Below, piece by piece: positions 1 through 9,658 of a stretch of DNA of 64,000 nucleotides (position 1 is its first letter; every line of letters starts with the position of its first letter). The position numbers and the translations under genes were made by a program. The notes below the pieces were generated by a model. It searched no databases. It saw nothing but the letters and a program-made list of their open reading frames with translations, and was not told where the DNA came from. Source of the DNA: Parasphingopyxis sp. (lineage in GTDB: Bacteria; Pseudomonadota; Alphaproteobacteria; Sphingomonadales; Sphingomonadaceae); contig NZ_JANQNS010000018.1 of the NCBI RefSeq assembly GCF_028279465.1, forward strand, positions 62,001-126,000, read 5' to 3'.

Positions 1-2
1 TG

Positions 3-1181
3 TTCGACGAAGTCAGCAATCGACCAGGGAATTCAGAGGCGCGCTTGATGCTCGCCAGAAATGCGCAGCGCCATCTCGAGGCGTTGGCAAGCGATCCGGA
101 CGCGTCTTATGAAGCGCGGCTTGCGGCAGGGCGAGGCTTTTACCGTCTTGCCACCGCGACAGGTACTTTGGGTGCAGCCAATGCCGGCGATCTGTCAGGC
201 GGCATAGCGCTGTACGAACGGTCCGCATCAATACTCGAGGATCTTTATGAAGAAAGGCAGAGCGACGCTGTTCGCCTCGCCCTTGCGCGCAGCCATATCG
301 GACTCGCGCGCGACAAGTTGCTTACTTTTATCGATACGCAGGCAGCCCCGGCGCACGCCGAACGGGCTCGCGCACTGTTGCTGGAGATTGCCTCACCGTC
401 TGCGGAGGTGATCGCCGAGTATACACGCGCAGAGCGATACCTTGCCAATGCACTGGCCTGTTGCAACGACGATGTAGTAGGCGGCAATCGCGCGATCCAG
501 CATGCTATCTCGCGTATCGAGAACGCGCCCGCCGACGTTCGTGCCGACATAGATGTTCGGCGCGCCTATAATGATCTTGTGAATATGTCGGCTGGTTTCC
601 GGATCGTCATGGGCAGCTATGCGGATGGTGTCGCGCCGTTCCGAAGGGCGTTGGCTGCTCAGCGGCGACTCGCCACCGAGACGGGACTGCCCGTCGATCA
701 CCGGCTGGAGGCGACCATAGCAACCAATCTGGCGCGAACATTGCTGCAGCTGGATCGCAGCGAGGAAGCTGGTCGTATCATCGAACCGACCTATCAGCGC
801 GCACTGCGTTCGTATCGAGCCGATCCCGAAGACAATGACCTGCAACGCCGGCTGGCGATAACAAGTATAGCGCGCGGCTGGGTTACAGCGGAGAACGGCG
901 AACGCGAGGCGGCAACGCGCGACATCGAGCAGGGCCTCAGACTGGCACGGCTGAGCGAGAGGTCAGGCGGCCCGGGCACAGGGCCAACGCTCAACTATGC
1001 ACACCGGCTACAGGAGGCTTCGGAAGCCTATTGGGCTAACGGCCAAATGGCGCAGGCCTGCAACACAATGCGTCGCGCAGCATCTCTCTATCGCGGCTAT
1101 GCCGAGCACAACGACCTGCCGATGACATCGCTCCGATATCGCATTGCGCCGATGGAAGAGCGGCTTGCATCATGCTCGTGA
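3..1181 (+). CDS. TPR-type helical protein, C-terminal part (5' end outside window)
   Basis: The frame is open to the left edge, so this is the end of a longer protein; an ATG at 45 is only an internal methionine. The 392 visible residues are almost all alpha-helical, Ala/Arg/Glu rich, with TPR-like pairs (for example the stretch around 'ALYERSASILEDLYEE'). The arrangement resembles the C-terminal helical repeats that follow a kinase or winged-helix domain in bacterial TPR regulators, where a 'LxDR/LERxxxYLxxLA' helix opens the repeat region. That comparison is from memory of the family; the catalytic or DNA-binding part is not in the window, so no activity is claimed. It lies outside the putative tRNA-Ser island. 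Confidence 0.6.
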   Translation, partial: FDEVSNRPGNSEARLMLARNAQRHLEALASDPDASYEARLAAGRGFYRLATATGTLGAANAGDLSGGIALYERSASILEDLYEERQSDAVRLALARSHIGLARDKLLTFIDTQAAPAHAERARALLLEIASPSAEVIAEYTRAERYLANALACCNDDVVGGNRAIQHAISRIENAPADVRADIDVRRAYNDLVNMSAGFRIVMGSYADGVAPFRRALAAQRRLATETGLPVDHRLEATIATNLARTLLQLDRSEEAGRIIEPTYQRALRSYRADPEDNDLQRRLAITSIARGWVTAENGEREAATRDIEQGLRLARLSERSGGPGTGPTLNYAHRLQEASEAYWANGQMAQACNTMRRAASLYRGYAEHNDLPMTSLRYRIAPMEERLASCS

Positions 1182-1348
1182 CATTGTTTTTCCGGATAAA
1201 CACAATCTGTAGCTAAATGAGCCCGCCTCGGGCGCAAAGCGGGCACAATGCCAAAGCTGGCGGACATTCGACTAGCGCGCATCAGTGGCGAGTTGACCGA
1301 TGATCAACCGAAAAATTCCATTAAAGTATTGATTTTATTAAATATTTT

Positions 1349-1371
1349 TGGCGGAGAGGGTGAGATTCGAA
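1349..1371. repeat. att-like copy of the tRNA-Ser 3' end
   Basis: Twenty-two of 23 bases match the 3' end of the tRNA-Ser gene at 11340-11362; the only difference is A at 1363 against G at 11354. The match begins exactly at the CCA end of the tRNA and stops inside the T arm, which is the usual extent of a tRNA-site integrase crossover. It is in the same orientation as the tRNA copy, so the two form a direct repeat 9,991 bp apart. Confidence 0.75.
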
Positions 1372-1691
1372 ATAGAAGAACAAGACATTGACATAAAAAA
1401 TTACTCATGTTTCCATACGTCCAGCACCATGTTTGATACCACGCCGGACCTATTCTTCACGATGAGACTATTTCCTGCCATTTCCGTCCACGGATGAAGT
1501 ATCCATCTAGATCGAAAAATCTGCCTTCTTGATTGGCAACCATCGCCTCTCAAACTTTGGCTCCGCCAGCTAGCTTCCCAACGAGGGAAGACTCGTCATA
1601 GCGCATCACCTAACGAACCGGCTTGTACGACACAGACAATCTAGACATCGATCTCAGTTCAATAGCGGCTGGTAACTCAGGGTTTTGCGCA

Positions 1692-1713
1692 TTTCGCATT
1701 ACGGTTTGCGAAA
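1692..1713. promoter_or_regulatory. Perfect 7-bp inverted repeat upstream of the S9 peptidase
   Basis: Arms TTTCGCA (1692-1698) and TGCGAAA (1707-1713) are separated by 8 bp, about 80 bp before the GTG start at 1795. Size and position suit a regulator operator. Its inner GCA/TGC bases resemble the palindrome at 4916-4935 upstream of the LysR gene, but the match is partial. Confidence 0.25.
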
Positions 1714-1794
1714 ACGGAATTTGAAATGACGACCAATCATGGTGTCTCACGGATCACCGGGTTGCAACTCGTCGACGAATAAGGGGGCAGACGC

Positions 1795-3948
1795 GTGAGC
1801 GTGGTCATTTCGATTCAATATCATTACTGGATCGCCATCGCAGCGATTGCAGGCGCCTCACAGATGGCACTGGCGGAGGCCCGGCCTTTGGATACAAGTG
1901 CAGTATTGTCCGAGCCTCGGCCGATGACAGCCGTCGACATGGTCGAGATCTCACGGCTGGGTACGCCGACGCTATCGAGTGATGGTCGCTGGCTAGCCTA
2001 TGATGTCTCGCAGATCGATTGGGCGGACAATGAGATCGACGATACGATCGAGATTCGCGATCTCACCAGCGCCGCGCTGCTCGATCTCGCCGTGCTCGGT
2101 ATCGCGGAGCTGCTTGAGGAATCCGTGCACTGGCGGCCCGGCCACCAAGCGTTTCTTGCGACTGGTGAACGGGAAGCGGCGGACAACGAAAATGGGGATG
2201 AGAACGGGAATGGCGACGAACATGATCAGGCCTATCTCGTCACGCCCGCTACCGGCGAGATCGTAAGGCTTACCGACCATCACGACGATGTCGACGACGT
2301 GAGTTGGCTGCCCGATGGCCAGTCTTTCCTCTTCACCAGCAACAGGCCTGACGATTCCGATGCGGACTGGCAAATCCGGCCGTATGATTTCACGAGACCC
2401 GATGCGATCTACCAATATCGGTTCGAAGACAATGCGGTCGCGACTCTGGTCGACGATGGATCCTTCATCGCCAACTATACCTTGTCGCGCGACGGCAATC
2501 ATATCCTGTATCAGCGACGCGAAACGAGTGATCCGGACCGCAGCGACCTGAACGAATTGTGGCTTCTGGCGCTTGCTGGCGGGGAACCCGTCAGGCTCAC
2601 CGTGAACAGCTATAATGAGAGCCGGGCCAAATTGTCGCCGGACAGTCAAAGCTTCGCCTTTATCGCCACGGTCAATGCCGCTGGCGAACCCTATTATGAG
2701 GATAATCTGTTCCTGCAGCAGGTCGGTAGCCTCGAACCGGAACTGCTGTTCGCAGATACACCGATCGAGGTGCTCGATTTTGCTTGGTCGGCGGACGGCG
2801 CCGCGCTCTGGGTGCTGGGCAATATCGGGCTACGAACGGAATTGTTCCGCTACGACCTGGCGCACCGAAGTCTCGATCGGGCAACCCAAGGCGATCATGT
2901 GATCGACGACTGGCACTATGATCCCATTCTCGACCGCCATGTCGCAACGGTCGCAACCGCGGGTAATCCGGGCGAGGTCTACGAGATCGATCCCGGGACC
3001 GGTTCGCTGCGCGCGCTGACCAGCCACTATGCCGACTGGCCCGAGCGTTTCCGACTGCCGCGCCAGGAAGCAGTGCGCTGGCGCAGCGACGACGGATATG
3101 AGATCGAGGGACTGCTCGTATATCCCATCGGTTACGAACCCGGACAGCGCTTCCCGCTAGTGACCATCACCCATGGCGGCCCACGTTCGTCGTCACAGTT
3201 CGGGAGCTGGAACGCATCGCGCTACGTGCCGGTACTTGCCGGGCAGGGCTATGGTGTTCTGCTGCCCAATCATCGCGGTGGAACCGGCTATGGCGACGCC
3301 TTCATGCGCGACATGGTCGGCAACTATTTTCGCAACGCGCATCTCGATGTGCTTTCCGGCATAGACGCGCTCGTCGAACGCGGCCTCGCCGATCCGGATC
3401 GGCTCGTGAAGATGGGCTGGAGCGCCGGCGGCCATATGACTAACCGGCTGATCACGATAACCGATCGTTTCGCGGCTGCGTCTTCCGGCGCGGGCGTGGC
3501 CGATTGGGTGTCGCTCTATGGCGAAAGCGACCGCCGCCGCAACCGAACGCCGTGGTTCGGCGGCAGCCCGTGGGAAGAAGGTGCGCCCCTCGATGCGTAT
3601 CGCGCACAATCCCCCTTGGCAGGTGCCTGGAACGTACGTACGCCAACTCTCTTCTTCACCGGCGAGGATGACGAACGCGTCCCGCCGACACAAGGCATCT
3701 TGATGTATCGGGCCGTCCGTGCGGCAGGCACTCCGACTGAACTCTATATCGCCGATGGCGAGCCGCACAACTTTCGAGAGCCGCGCAACCGCCTGTTCAA
3801 GATCAACGCCGAGTTGCAATGGTATGCCCGTCATCTGGGTCTGCCCGAGTATCAGCCGGTGTTGCCGCTGGTGCCCGATCCGGAGCCAGACGAGGCGGAG
3901 GCCGATGAGGTCAAAGAAACCGTCGGAGAGCCAACGGAAGCACAGTGA
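1795..3948 (+). CDS. S9 family serine peptidase (prolyl oligopeptidase/acylaminoacyl-peptidase type), exported
   Basis: 717 residues. An N-terminal hydrophobic signal (about residues 10-27, ending ALAEA) points to export. It is followed by a TolB-like beta-propeller (about 50-400, repeated SxDG and WSxDG motifs) and a C-terminal alpha/beta hydrolase domain. The triad is visible: nucleophile Ser543 in GWSAGG, Asp626 in GEDDERVP and His658 in GEPHNF. Members of S9C cleave short peptides or remove blocked N-terminal residues. The start is GTG with a GGGGG Shine-Dalgarno a few bases upstream. The last 25 residues are a Glu/Asp-rich tail outside the usual fold. With the nearby TonB receptor and D-amino-acid-type enzyme it may process imported peptides; that link is inference. 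Confidence 0.88.
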   Translation: MSVVISIQYHYWIAIAAIAGASQMALAEARPLDTSAVLSEPRPMTAVDMVEISRLGTPTLSSDGRWLAYDVSQIDWADNEIDDTIEIRDLTSAALLDLAVLGIAELLEESVHWRPGHQAFLATGEREAADNENGDENGNGDEHDQAYLVTPATGEIVRLTDHHDDVDDVSWLPDGQSFLFTSNRPDDSDADWQIRPYDFTRPDAIYQYRFEDNAVATLVDDGSFIANYTLSRDGNHILYQRRETSDPDRSDLNELWLLALAGGEPVRLTVNSYNESRAKLSPDSQSFAFIATVNAAGEPYYEDNLFLQQVGSLEPELLFADTPIEVLDFAWSADGAALWVLGNIGLRTELFRYDLAHRSLDRATQGDHVIDDWHYDPILDRHVATVATAGNPGEVYEIDPGTGSLRALTSHYADWPERFRLPRQEAVRWRSDDGYEIEGLLVYPIGYEPGQRFPLVTITHGGPRSSSQFGSWNASRYVPVLAGQGYGVLLPNHRGGTGYGDAFMRDMVGNYFRNAHLDVLSGIDALVERGLADPDRLVKMGWSAGGHMTNRLITITDRFAAASSGAGVADWVSLYGESDRRRNRTPWFGGSPWEEGAPLDAYRAQSPLAGAWNVRTPTLFFTGEDDERVPPTQGILMYRAVRAAGTPTELYIADGEPHNFREPRNRLFKINAELQWYARHLGLPEYQPVLPLVPDPEPDEAEADEVKETVGEPTEAQ

Positions 3949-3998
3949 TCGTCGCTCATGGGCCGAAATCTCGGTCCTTAGCGACCGGCGACCGAGAA

Positions 3999-4892
3999 TC
4001 ACATCTCGGTCAACGCCTCCCAGATTTCGCCGACGAGCTGACTGCTGTTGCTCATCGACCGATACGCCCTGATCGAGAGCAAAGTCGAGGATTCCTCCGA
4101 TACGAGGCGCAGCCCGAGTTCGGCCGGATCTACAGGCACAACCGTTTCCGGCAACCATGCAACGCCGAAACCCTTCTGTGCCGCCGCAAGCATGCTTTCG
4201 GCCAGAGAGGCCCGGTAGACGACGCGCAGGCGTTTCTTGAACGGCGCCTTGCGAAAGAGCTGTTCGAACACGCGGGACATAAAAGAGGTTCCGGCATATT
4301 CGATATGCGGGATTGCATCACCCGAGCTGTCGTTCAAATCGATCGGCTCCCGGTCCAAGCTTTGATAGGGCCGGATGTGGTGGCTAGCGATCTCGATGCT
4401 GGGATATTGCACCGGATCGATATCGAAGGATATTGACGGATGATCGTAGCAAATGAAGAAGTCGCACGTGCCAATGCTCAGCGCCGTCAGATACTCCTCT
4501 ACAGTCCGCGTTTCGGCAATGATCGATGTGGAGAAGGGCCGAGTTTTCTGTTGCAGAGTATTGATCAGCTCAGGGATGAATCTGAGAGCCAGCGTGTGAA
4601 GGCAGGAGATCGTGATGCTGTCATCGCCCATGCGCGAATATTTGTTCGCAAATGCGCGCGCTTCGTAGGACTGATCGACGATTTCCCGGGCTGTCTTGAT
4701 GAACTCCTCGCCGGCCGTAGTCAGCCTGATTGGATGTTCGGATCGGTCGAACAGGCTGGCCCCAATCCATAGCTCGAGAGACTGAATACGGCGACTCAAA
4801 GCGGATTGCGTGACGAGCCGGCTTTCCGCAGCCTGCGCAAAGTGTCCCTTCTCCGCAACACAAATAAAGTCTTCAAGCCACTTTAGTTCCAA
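3999..4892 (-). CDS. LysR-family transcriptional regulator
   Basis: 297 residues with the N-terminal winged helix-turn-helix (about 1-60, including 'SALSRRIQSLE') and a C-terminal substrate-binding domain. It starts at TTG. It is divergent from the TonB receptor gene at 5099, so it probably controls that gene and itself. A palindrome of LysR-box type lies 24 bp upstream of its start. A second LysR gene at 9197 shares nearly the same first 60 residues, so the two are paralogs within the island. The effector is unknown. Confidence 0.9.
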   Translation of the reverse strand: MELKWLEDFICVAEKGHFAQAAESRLVTQSALSRRIQSLELWIGASLFDRSEHPIRLTTAGEEFIKTAREIVDQSYEARAFANKYSRMGDDSITISCLHTLALRFIPELINTLQQKTRPFSTSIIAETRTVEEYLTALSIGTCDFFICYDHPSISFDIDPVQYPSIEIASHHIRPYQSLDREPIDLNDSSGDAIPHIEYAGTSFMSRVFEQLFRKAPFKKRLRVVYRASLAESMLAAAQKGFGVAWLPETVVPVDPAELGLRLVSEESSTLLSIRAYRSMSNSSQLVGEIWEALTEM

Positions 4893-4915
4893 AATTTCAC
4901 ATCCTAATCAATGTC

Positions 4916-4935
4916 TTGCATTTCCTGCATTGCAA
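4916..4935. promoter_or_regulatory. Candidate LysR operator between lysR and the TonB receptor
   Basis: Perfect arms TTGCA (4916-4920) and TGCAA (4931-4935) with a 10-bp spacer, the size of a LysR T-N11-A box. It lies in the 206-bp divergent intergenic region, close to the LysR start, where autoregulatory sites are usual. Confidence 0.45.
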
Positions 4936-5098
4936 TATGCCGATTATGAATTTGCCGTGATTTTCGCTTCAAGCTTTTCTGCGCTGCAACAGGGAGGGCC
5001 CCTCGTGTGACGCTGATCGGGCGTTCCGGGGAAACCTAACTCAACGGCGGCGCAATACAACTGACATCATCGATACACTGTTTTTCAGGGGGTCCGAC

Positions 5099-8000
5099 AT
5101 GCAACATAACAAGAAATATTATTTGGCAGGTGCTTCTTTCAGCGCAATCTTGCTAGCGTCAACAGCCGCACATGCGCAAGTTGACGAAAGTACGGCCCAA
5201 ACCCTGCCGACGCAGACTGCCGAGGCGGGTAGCCGTGGCGCGACGATCGTCGTCACCGGATCGCGGATCGAACGTACGGCCGAAGAGTCGGCCGTCCCGT
5301 TGCAGGTTTTCGGTACAGAGGATTTCGAAGATATCGGATCGACAGATCTGGCTGAAGCGATCCAGCAGCTTCCCGGTATCAGCGAAGGGGTGTCGGTTCA
5401 GGACAGCAACAGCGACATTCAAACGGCTGGCCTATCCACCATCAGCTTGCGGCGGCTCGGCGATGATCGCACTCTTGTTCTCATCAACGGCCGGCGCGCC
5501 GTATCGAACTCAGGCAATTCCGATCGCGTGAGCCTCAGCACGATTCCCGTCGGTTTCGTCCAGCGGACCGAAGTAACGACAGGTGGCGCATCAGCGATCT
5601 ACGGCTCGGATGCGATTGCGGGCGTCGCAAACTTCGTGCTCAACGATTCTTTCGAAGGCTATGAGATCGATGCGCGCTACTCGACACCCGAAGCAAGCGG
5701 CGGTGAGGAATATCGGATCAACGGACGGATCGGCCTGAGATTTGCCGAAGACCGCGGCTATGTAATGGCAGCCGTCAGCTATCGCGACGAGAATGAGGTG
5801 CTCGCCGACGACAGCCGGCCGCTTTCGGTTCTCGCGGTGGAGTTCGACGATCCGGCCACCGGTTCGAACGATACGTTCGCCGACGAGATCAATACGCCCG
5901 GCTGCGATCCCGACAATGAAGATCGACACTGCCTGCTACCGTCGTTCAGCGGCACGACGCCGGGCGGCGTTTTCGAAGGGGGCGATGCCTGGTTCAAGGA
6001 TGGTCAGTGGTTCAACGATCAGTCGCTGCAGCCCCCGGACCGGACTGGCAGTCAGGACTTCCTTGCCGATTTCGACGGCTTCAATATCCGGCCCGGACGC
6101 ACGCTTCAGGGATCGCGGGAGATATTGAACATCGGCCTGCACGCGAGCTACGAATTCTCGCCGGCGGTCGAGTTTTCAGTGGTCGGCCTGTTCTCACGCG
6201 TCGATTCGGAAACGCGCAGCGGCGTTGAGACCCTCAATGACGATGATGCGTTCGGTCTCCTCGATGCGTTCGAGGTCGGCAATATTGCCAGCGATCATCC
6301 GTTCATTCCGCCCGAGGTCGAAGAAACCAGAAGCGGTTCGGTATCCTTCGATCGCCGTCTAATCGAACTGGGTGAGCAGGCACGGATCAACCGCCGCGAT
6401 ACGATCCGGATCATGGCCGATCTGGAAGGGTCGCTGACCGACAGCATCGACTGGACGGTTTTCGGCACCTATGGCCGGTTCGAACAGGATCAGTGGAATC
6501 CAAACGAAATCAACTTCCGAAACGCCCAATTCGCGCTGGATATCGAGGAAGACGGCGCCGGCGGCTTCCAGTGTGCCGATGCGGGCGCACGCGCCGATGG
6601 TTGTGTACCGCTCAATATTTTCGGCGAGGGCACCGTGTCCCAGGCGGCGGCCGACTATATCCGATATAACGGTTTCGCGACCCAATCGCGCACCCAATAT
6701 ACGGCTGGCGGCTTCATCCGCGGCGATCTGTTCCGGCTCGGCGATGGCGACGTCAAGTTCGCGGCCGGTATCGAATATCGGCGGGAAGAGCAATCGACCG
6801 AGGGCGACCCAGACGGCGATCCTATCGGCGGCCAGGATGGCGATCCGACGACCGATGACGCGTTCCTGACATCCCTGGCGACATTTCCGAGTCTCGAAGC
6901 CAGCTTTGATGTTGTTGAGGCCTTTGCAGAGATCGACATTCCGATCATCGCCAACGAGTTGTTCTTGCAAGGCGCTGTCAGGGTGTCCGAGTATAGCACG
7001 GTCGGAACCATTTTCAGCTACAATATCGGCGCGGTCTGGCAGGCCGCCGATGCACTCCGATTCCGAGCCCAATATTCCCGTTCGCAACGTGCGCCGAACA
7101 TCACCGAGATATTCTCGCCACCGCGACCCGACAGCGACGATCTGAGGGACCCGTGCGACGGTCTCCTGCCGAACGGTTCGGGCTTGTCCGCGCCGGAAAG
7201 CGTGGGCGGCGAGGCAGTCAGTCTTGCGACAGTTGCAGCGAATTGTCTCTCTGAACCGGGCATTCAGGCTTTCTTCGCCGATCCTGATAATGCAGGTGAA
7301 GCTTTTGAATTCGACGGCAGCGTCCAGGGTCCCAATTCAGGCAATCCGAATGTTCAGGAAGAAACGGCCAATACATACACATTCGGTGCCGTGTTTACCC
7401 CGCCTTTCGCGCCGGGCCTGACGCTGATCGCCGATTACTACCGGATCGAGATCAGCGACGCGATCACATCGATCAGCACGCAGAACAATGTCGACCTCTG
7501 CTATGCGGCGGACGATTTTCCGAACAACAGATTCTGCGACGTCATATCGCGCAACCCGTTCAACGGCGAAGTTGTGGAAGTCATCAATTTCCAGGAAAAT
7601 CTGGAACAGGAACTCGTAGAAGGTATCGATTTCGCGCTGAACTGGGAGGATATTGAATTCTCGATCATTCCAGGCGAATTCGACATCAATTTCCGCTATT
7701 CGCGCTATTTCAAACAGCAGACGACCTTTATCGGGCTGGGCGGTCAGCCTATCGTGAACAGCCCGCTCGGCGAGATCGAAGACGGGCGCGATGAGTGGCG
7801 GCTACGCCTCGGATATCGGAACGGCGGCTTCCGGCTCGCCTATATCATTACTTATGAAGCTGGCGGCATCGACGATCTCGTGAACGACCCCTTCCCGTCG
7901 AACGACCGGTTCTTCCGGGTCGACGGGCAGGATTTCCACCGCATCTCGGCGCGGTACAGCTTCGGACCCGACAATAACTACCGGATTTCGGCAGGCGTGA

Positions 8001-8131
8001 ATAACATCTTCAACAATTATGGGCCGCTATATCCGAGCGGCACGGACGACGGAAATTCACGCAATATCGTATCCGACCTGAACGATTCGATCGGCCGCGA
8101 GTTCTGGGTCGGTTTCCGGGCGCGGTTCTAG
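5099..8131 (+). CDS. TonB-dependent outer-membrane receptor
   Basis: 1010 residues. The signal peptide (about 1-27, AHAQ cleavage region) is followed by a TonB-box-like TIVVTG (about 49-54), a plug domain (about 60-190, with 'GGASAIYGSDAIAGVANFVL') and a long beta-barrel ending in a terminal Phe after 'WVGFRAR', the normal outer-membrane assembly signal. A GGGGG Shine-Dalgarno precedes ATG. This Oar/CirA-like group of large receptors is expanded in sphingomonads. The substrate cannot be read from sequence; neighbouring peptidase and amino-acid enzymes suggest peptides or modified amino acids. It probably forms an operon with the hydrolase 16 bp downstream. Confidence 0.93.
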   Translation: MQHNKKYYLAGASFSAILLASTAAHAQVDESTAQTLPTQTAEAGSRGATIVVTGSRIERTAEESAVPLQVFGTEDFEDIGSTDLAEAIQQLPGISEGVSVQDSNSDIQTAGLSTISLRRLGDDRTLVLINGRRAVSNSGNSDRVSLSTIPVGFVQRTEVTTGGASAIYGSDAIAGVANFVLNDSFEGYEIDARYSTPEASGGEEYRINGRIGLRFAEDRGYVMAAVSYRDENEVLADDSRPLSVLAVEFDDPATGSNDTFADEINTPGCDPDNEDRHCLLPSFSGTTPGGVFEGGDAWFKDGQWFNDQSLQPPDRTGSQDFLADFDGFNIRPGRTLQGSREILNIGLHASYEFSPAVEFSVVGLFSRVDSETRSGVETLNDDDAFGLLDAFEVGNIASDHPFIPPEVEETRSGSVSFDRRLIELGEQARINRRDTIRIMADLEGSLTDSIDWTVFGTYGRFEQDQWNPNEINFRNAQFALDIEEDGAGGFQCADAGARADGCVPLNIFGEGTVSQAAADYIRYNGFATQSRTQYTAGGFIRGDLFRLGDGDVKFAAGIEYRREEQSTEGDPDGDPIGGQDGDPTTDDAFLTSLATFPSLEASFDVVEAFAEIDIPIIANELFLQGAVRVSEYSTVGTIFSYNIGAVWQAADALRFRAQYSRSQRAPNITEIFSPPRPDSDDLRDPCDGLLPNGSGLSAPESVGGEAVSLATVAANCLSEPGIQAFFADPDNAGEAFEFDGSVQGPNSGNPNVQEETANTYTFGAVFTPPFAPGLTLIADYYRIEISDAITSISTQNNVDLCYAADDFPNNRFCDVISRNPFNGEVVEVINFQENLEQELVEGIDFALNWEDIEFSIIPGEFDINFRYSRYFKQQTTFIGLGGQPIVNSPLGEIEDGRDEWRLRLGYRNGGFRLAYIITYEAGGIDDLVNDPFPSNDRFFRVDGQDFHRISARYSFGPDNNYRISAGVNNIFNNYGPLYPSGTDDGNSRNIVSDLNDSIGREFWVGFRARF

Positions 8132-8147
8132 GCTGAGGTATACACCG

Positions 8148-9059
8148 ATGATCATGGCGACCATAACTGCCGTCCAGCGGGTTTTTGCCGGATTTGCCCT
8201 ATATGCGGCGCTGCTGGCCATGCCGGCCTATGGCCAGATGGCCGCGCCGCTGCCGACATCTGTCGAGATCGCGGTCGGCGAAGGCGGATTCACCTTCGAT
8301 GACTGGGCCGGGCAGGCCATTCCGGTCTGGACCTTCCGCTCTAGCCGTGCGGGCGCGGATGCGCCGGTCGTCTTCGTCATGCACGGCGCGGGCCGCGGCC
8401 CGCAACGCTATCTGAGCGCCTGGACGGAGACTGCCGAGCGCGAGGGTTATGTCATGATCGCTCCCGAATTTTCCCGCGACGCCTTTCCCGGATCGCGGTC
8501 CTATAATCTCGGCAACCGGGAAGATGCCGACGGCTTGCCCGTTCCCGAAGAGCGCTGGAGCTTCTCAGTCATAGAACCACTGTTCGATACGATCGTCTCA
8601 TCGTTGGGCGGTCAGCAGTCAGGCTACTATCTCTACGGTCACTCAGCCGGCTCGCAGTTCGTCCACCGCTTCCTGGCTTTCAAGCCGGACGCCCGCGTCA
8701 TTCGCACCCTCGCCGCCAATGCCGGCTGGTATACGATGCCCGATTTCAGTGAGGCCTTTCCCTATGGCCTGAGCGGGTCCGGCGTCACCGAAGAGGCGTT
8801 GCACAGCATGTTGAGCCGGGACGTTGTCGTCCTGCTCGGCGATCTCGATATCGATACGGACCATGACCAGCTCCGGCGGACGCCGGAGGCCATGCGCCAA
8901 GGCTCTCACCGCTTTTCCCGGGGCGTGTCCTTTGTCGAACAGGCGCGCCGCGCCGCGGCGGAACGGGGCATCCCCTTCAACTGGCGCACTCATGTCGTGA
9001 TCGGTGCCGCGCACAGCAACGACCTGATGTCCGGCGCGGCCGCTGAATTTATCGATTAA
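8148..9059 (+). CDS. Secreted alpha/beta hydrolase (esterase/depolymerase-like)
   Basis: 303 residues with a signal peptide (about 1-30, ending AYGQ). The oxyanion region is 'VMHGAG' (about 77-82) and the nucleophile is Ser166 in GHSAGS; the C-terminal 'GAAHS' carries the likely catalytic His. It resembles the PHB-depolymerase/feruloyl esterase type of small secreted hydrolases, but the substrate is unknown. It follows the TonB receptor by 16 bp and is probably co-transcribed, consistent with releasing a ligand in the periplasm. A second ATG two codons downstream is an alternative start. Confidence 0.8.
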   Translation: MIMATITAVQRVFAGFALYAALLAMPAYGQMAAPLPTSVEIAVGEGGFTFDDWAGQAIPVWTFRSSRAGADAPVVFVMHGAGRGPQRYLSAWTETAEREGYVMIAPEFSRDAFPGSRSYNLGNREDADGLPVPEERWSFSVIEPLFDTIVSSLGGQQSGYYLYGHSAGSQFVHRFLAFKPDARVIRTLAANAGWYTMPDFSEAFPYGLSGSGVTEEALHSMLSRDVVVLLGDLDIDTDHDQLRRTPEAMRQGSHRFSRGVSFVEQARRAAAERGIPFNWRTHVVIGAAHSNDLMSGAAAEFID

Positions 9060-9196
9060 ACGGCCGACGACCTCTACCGGTCCCGGCAGTCGTCCCGGCG
9101 CCTGAAAAGCATGAAGAGGATCGAAATGCGCCTTCAAATTCCAAATCGGCAAAACAGGATGCGAAGACCGCCAGACGTTGAAGGAAAGGCGGTTTT

Positions 9197-9568
9197 TTGG
9201 AACTGAAATGGCTGGAGGACTTTATCTGCGCGGCGGAAAAGGGGCATTTCGCACGCGCGGCCGATCACCGTTTCGTTACGCCATCGGCGCTGAGTCGCCG
9301 CATCCAGTCGCTGGAACTGTGGATCGGCGCGCCGCTCTTCGACCGGGCCGTTCACCCGATCACGCTGACGGCGGCCGGCGAAGACCTCATGGAAACCGTG
9401 GTCGCGGGCGATCCTTCCGATCAGCGCTTGATATTGGTATCAGATGATTTTTCCACGCACCTGGCGGCCCGAATCTACCGATCTGCAGACAATAGCAGTT
9501 CGTTGGTGTCCAATATTTGGCAAGACCTCGAGACCAGTTATCCACCGACTGCCCTTTCTGATTTGTGA
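9197..9568 (+). pseudogene. LysR regulator with large internal deletion
   Basis: The open frame encodes 123 residues. The first about 65 are a LysR helix-turn-helix nearly identical to the intact regulator at 3999-4892, including the same TTG start context. The last about 45 ('RLILVSDDFSTHL ... SNIWQDLE') match the extreme C terminus of the same family. About 185 residues of effector domain between them are missing, yet the frame is kept. It would make a DNA-binding domain without a sensor; whether it is expressed is unknown. It most likely marks decay after a duplication. Confidence 0.75.
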
Positions 9569-9658
9569 TGGTTTCCAATATTGTCATGCAAAGCTTAGCG
9601 ATGTCGACAGCAGCGGTGCGGTGATTACGCTCATCCATCCGGACGCGTCGTGTCTTCG

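Larger units (their letters stand above)
1182..1794. other. 613-bp gap carrying an att-like repeat and a palindrome
   Basis: No convincing gene. It contains a 6-bp GC stem (1221-1226 with 1239-1244) just after the upstream stop, an A/T-rich stretch around 1310-1420, the tRNA-Ser-like repeat at 1349-1371 and a perfect inverted repeat at 1692-1713 upstream of the peptidase gene. Confidence 0.6.

Noticed and set aside
1221-1244. Terminator of the first gene
   Set aside because: Six-bp stem with a 12-nt loop and no T tract; too weak to call.
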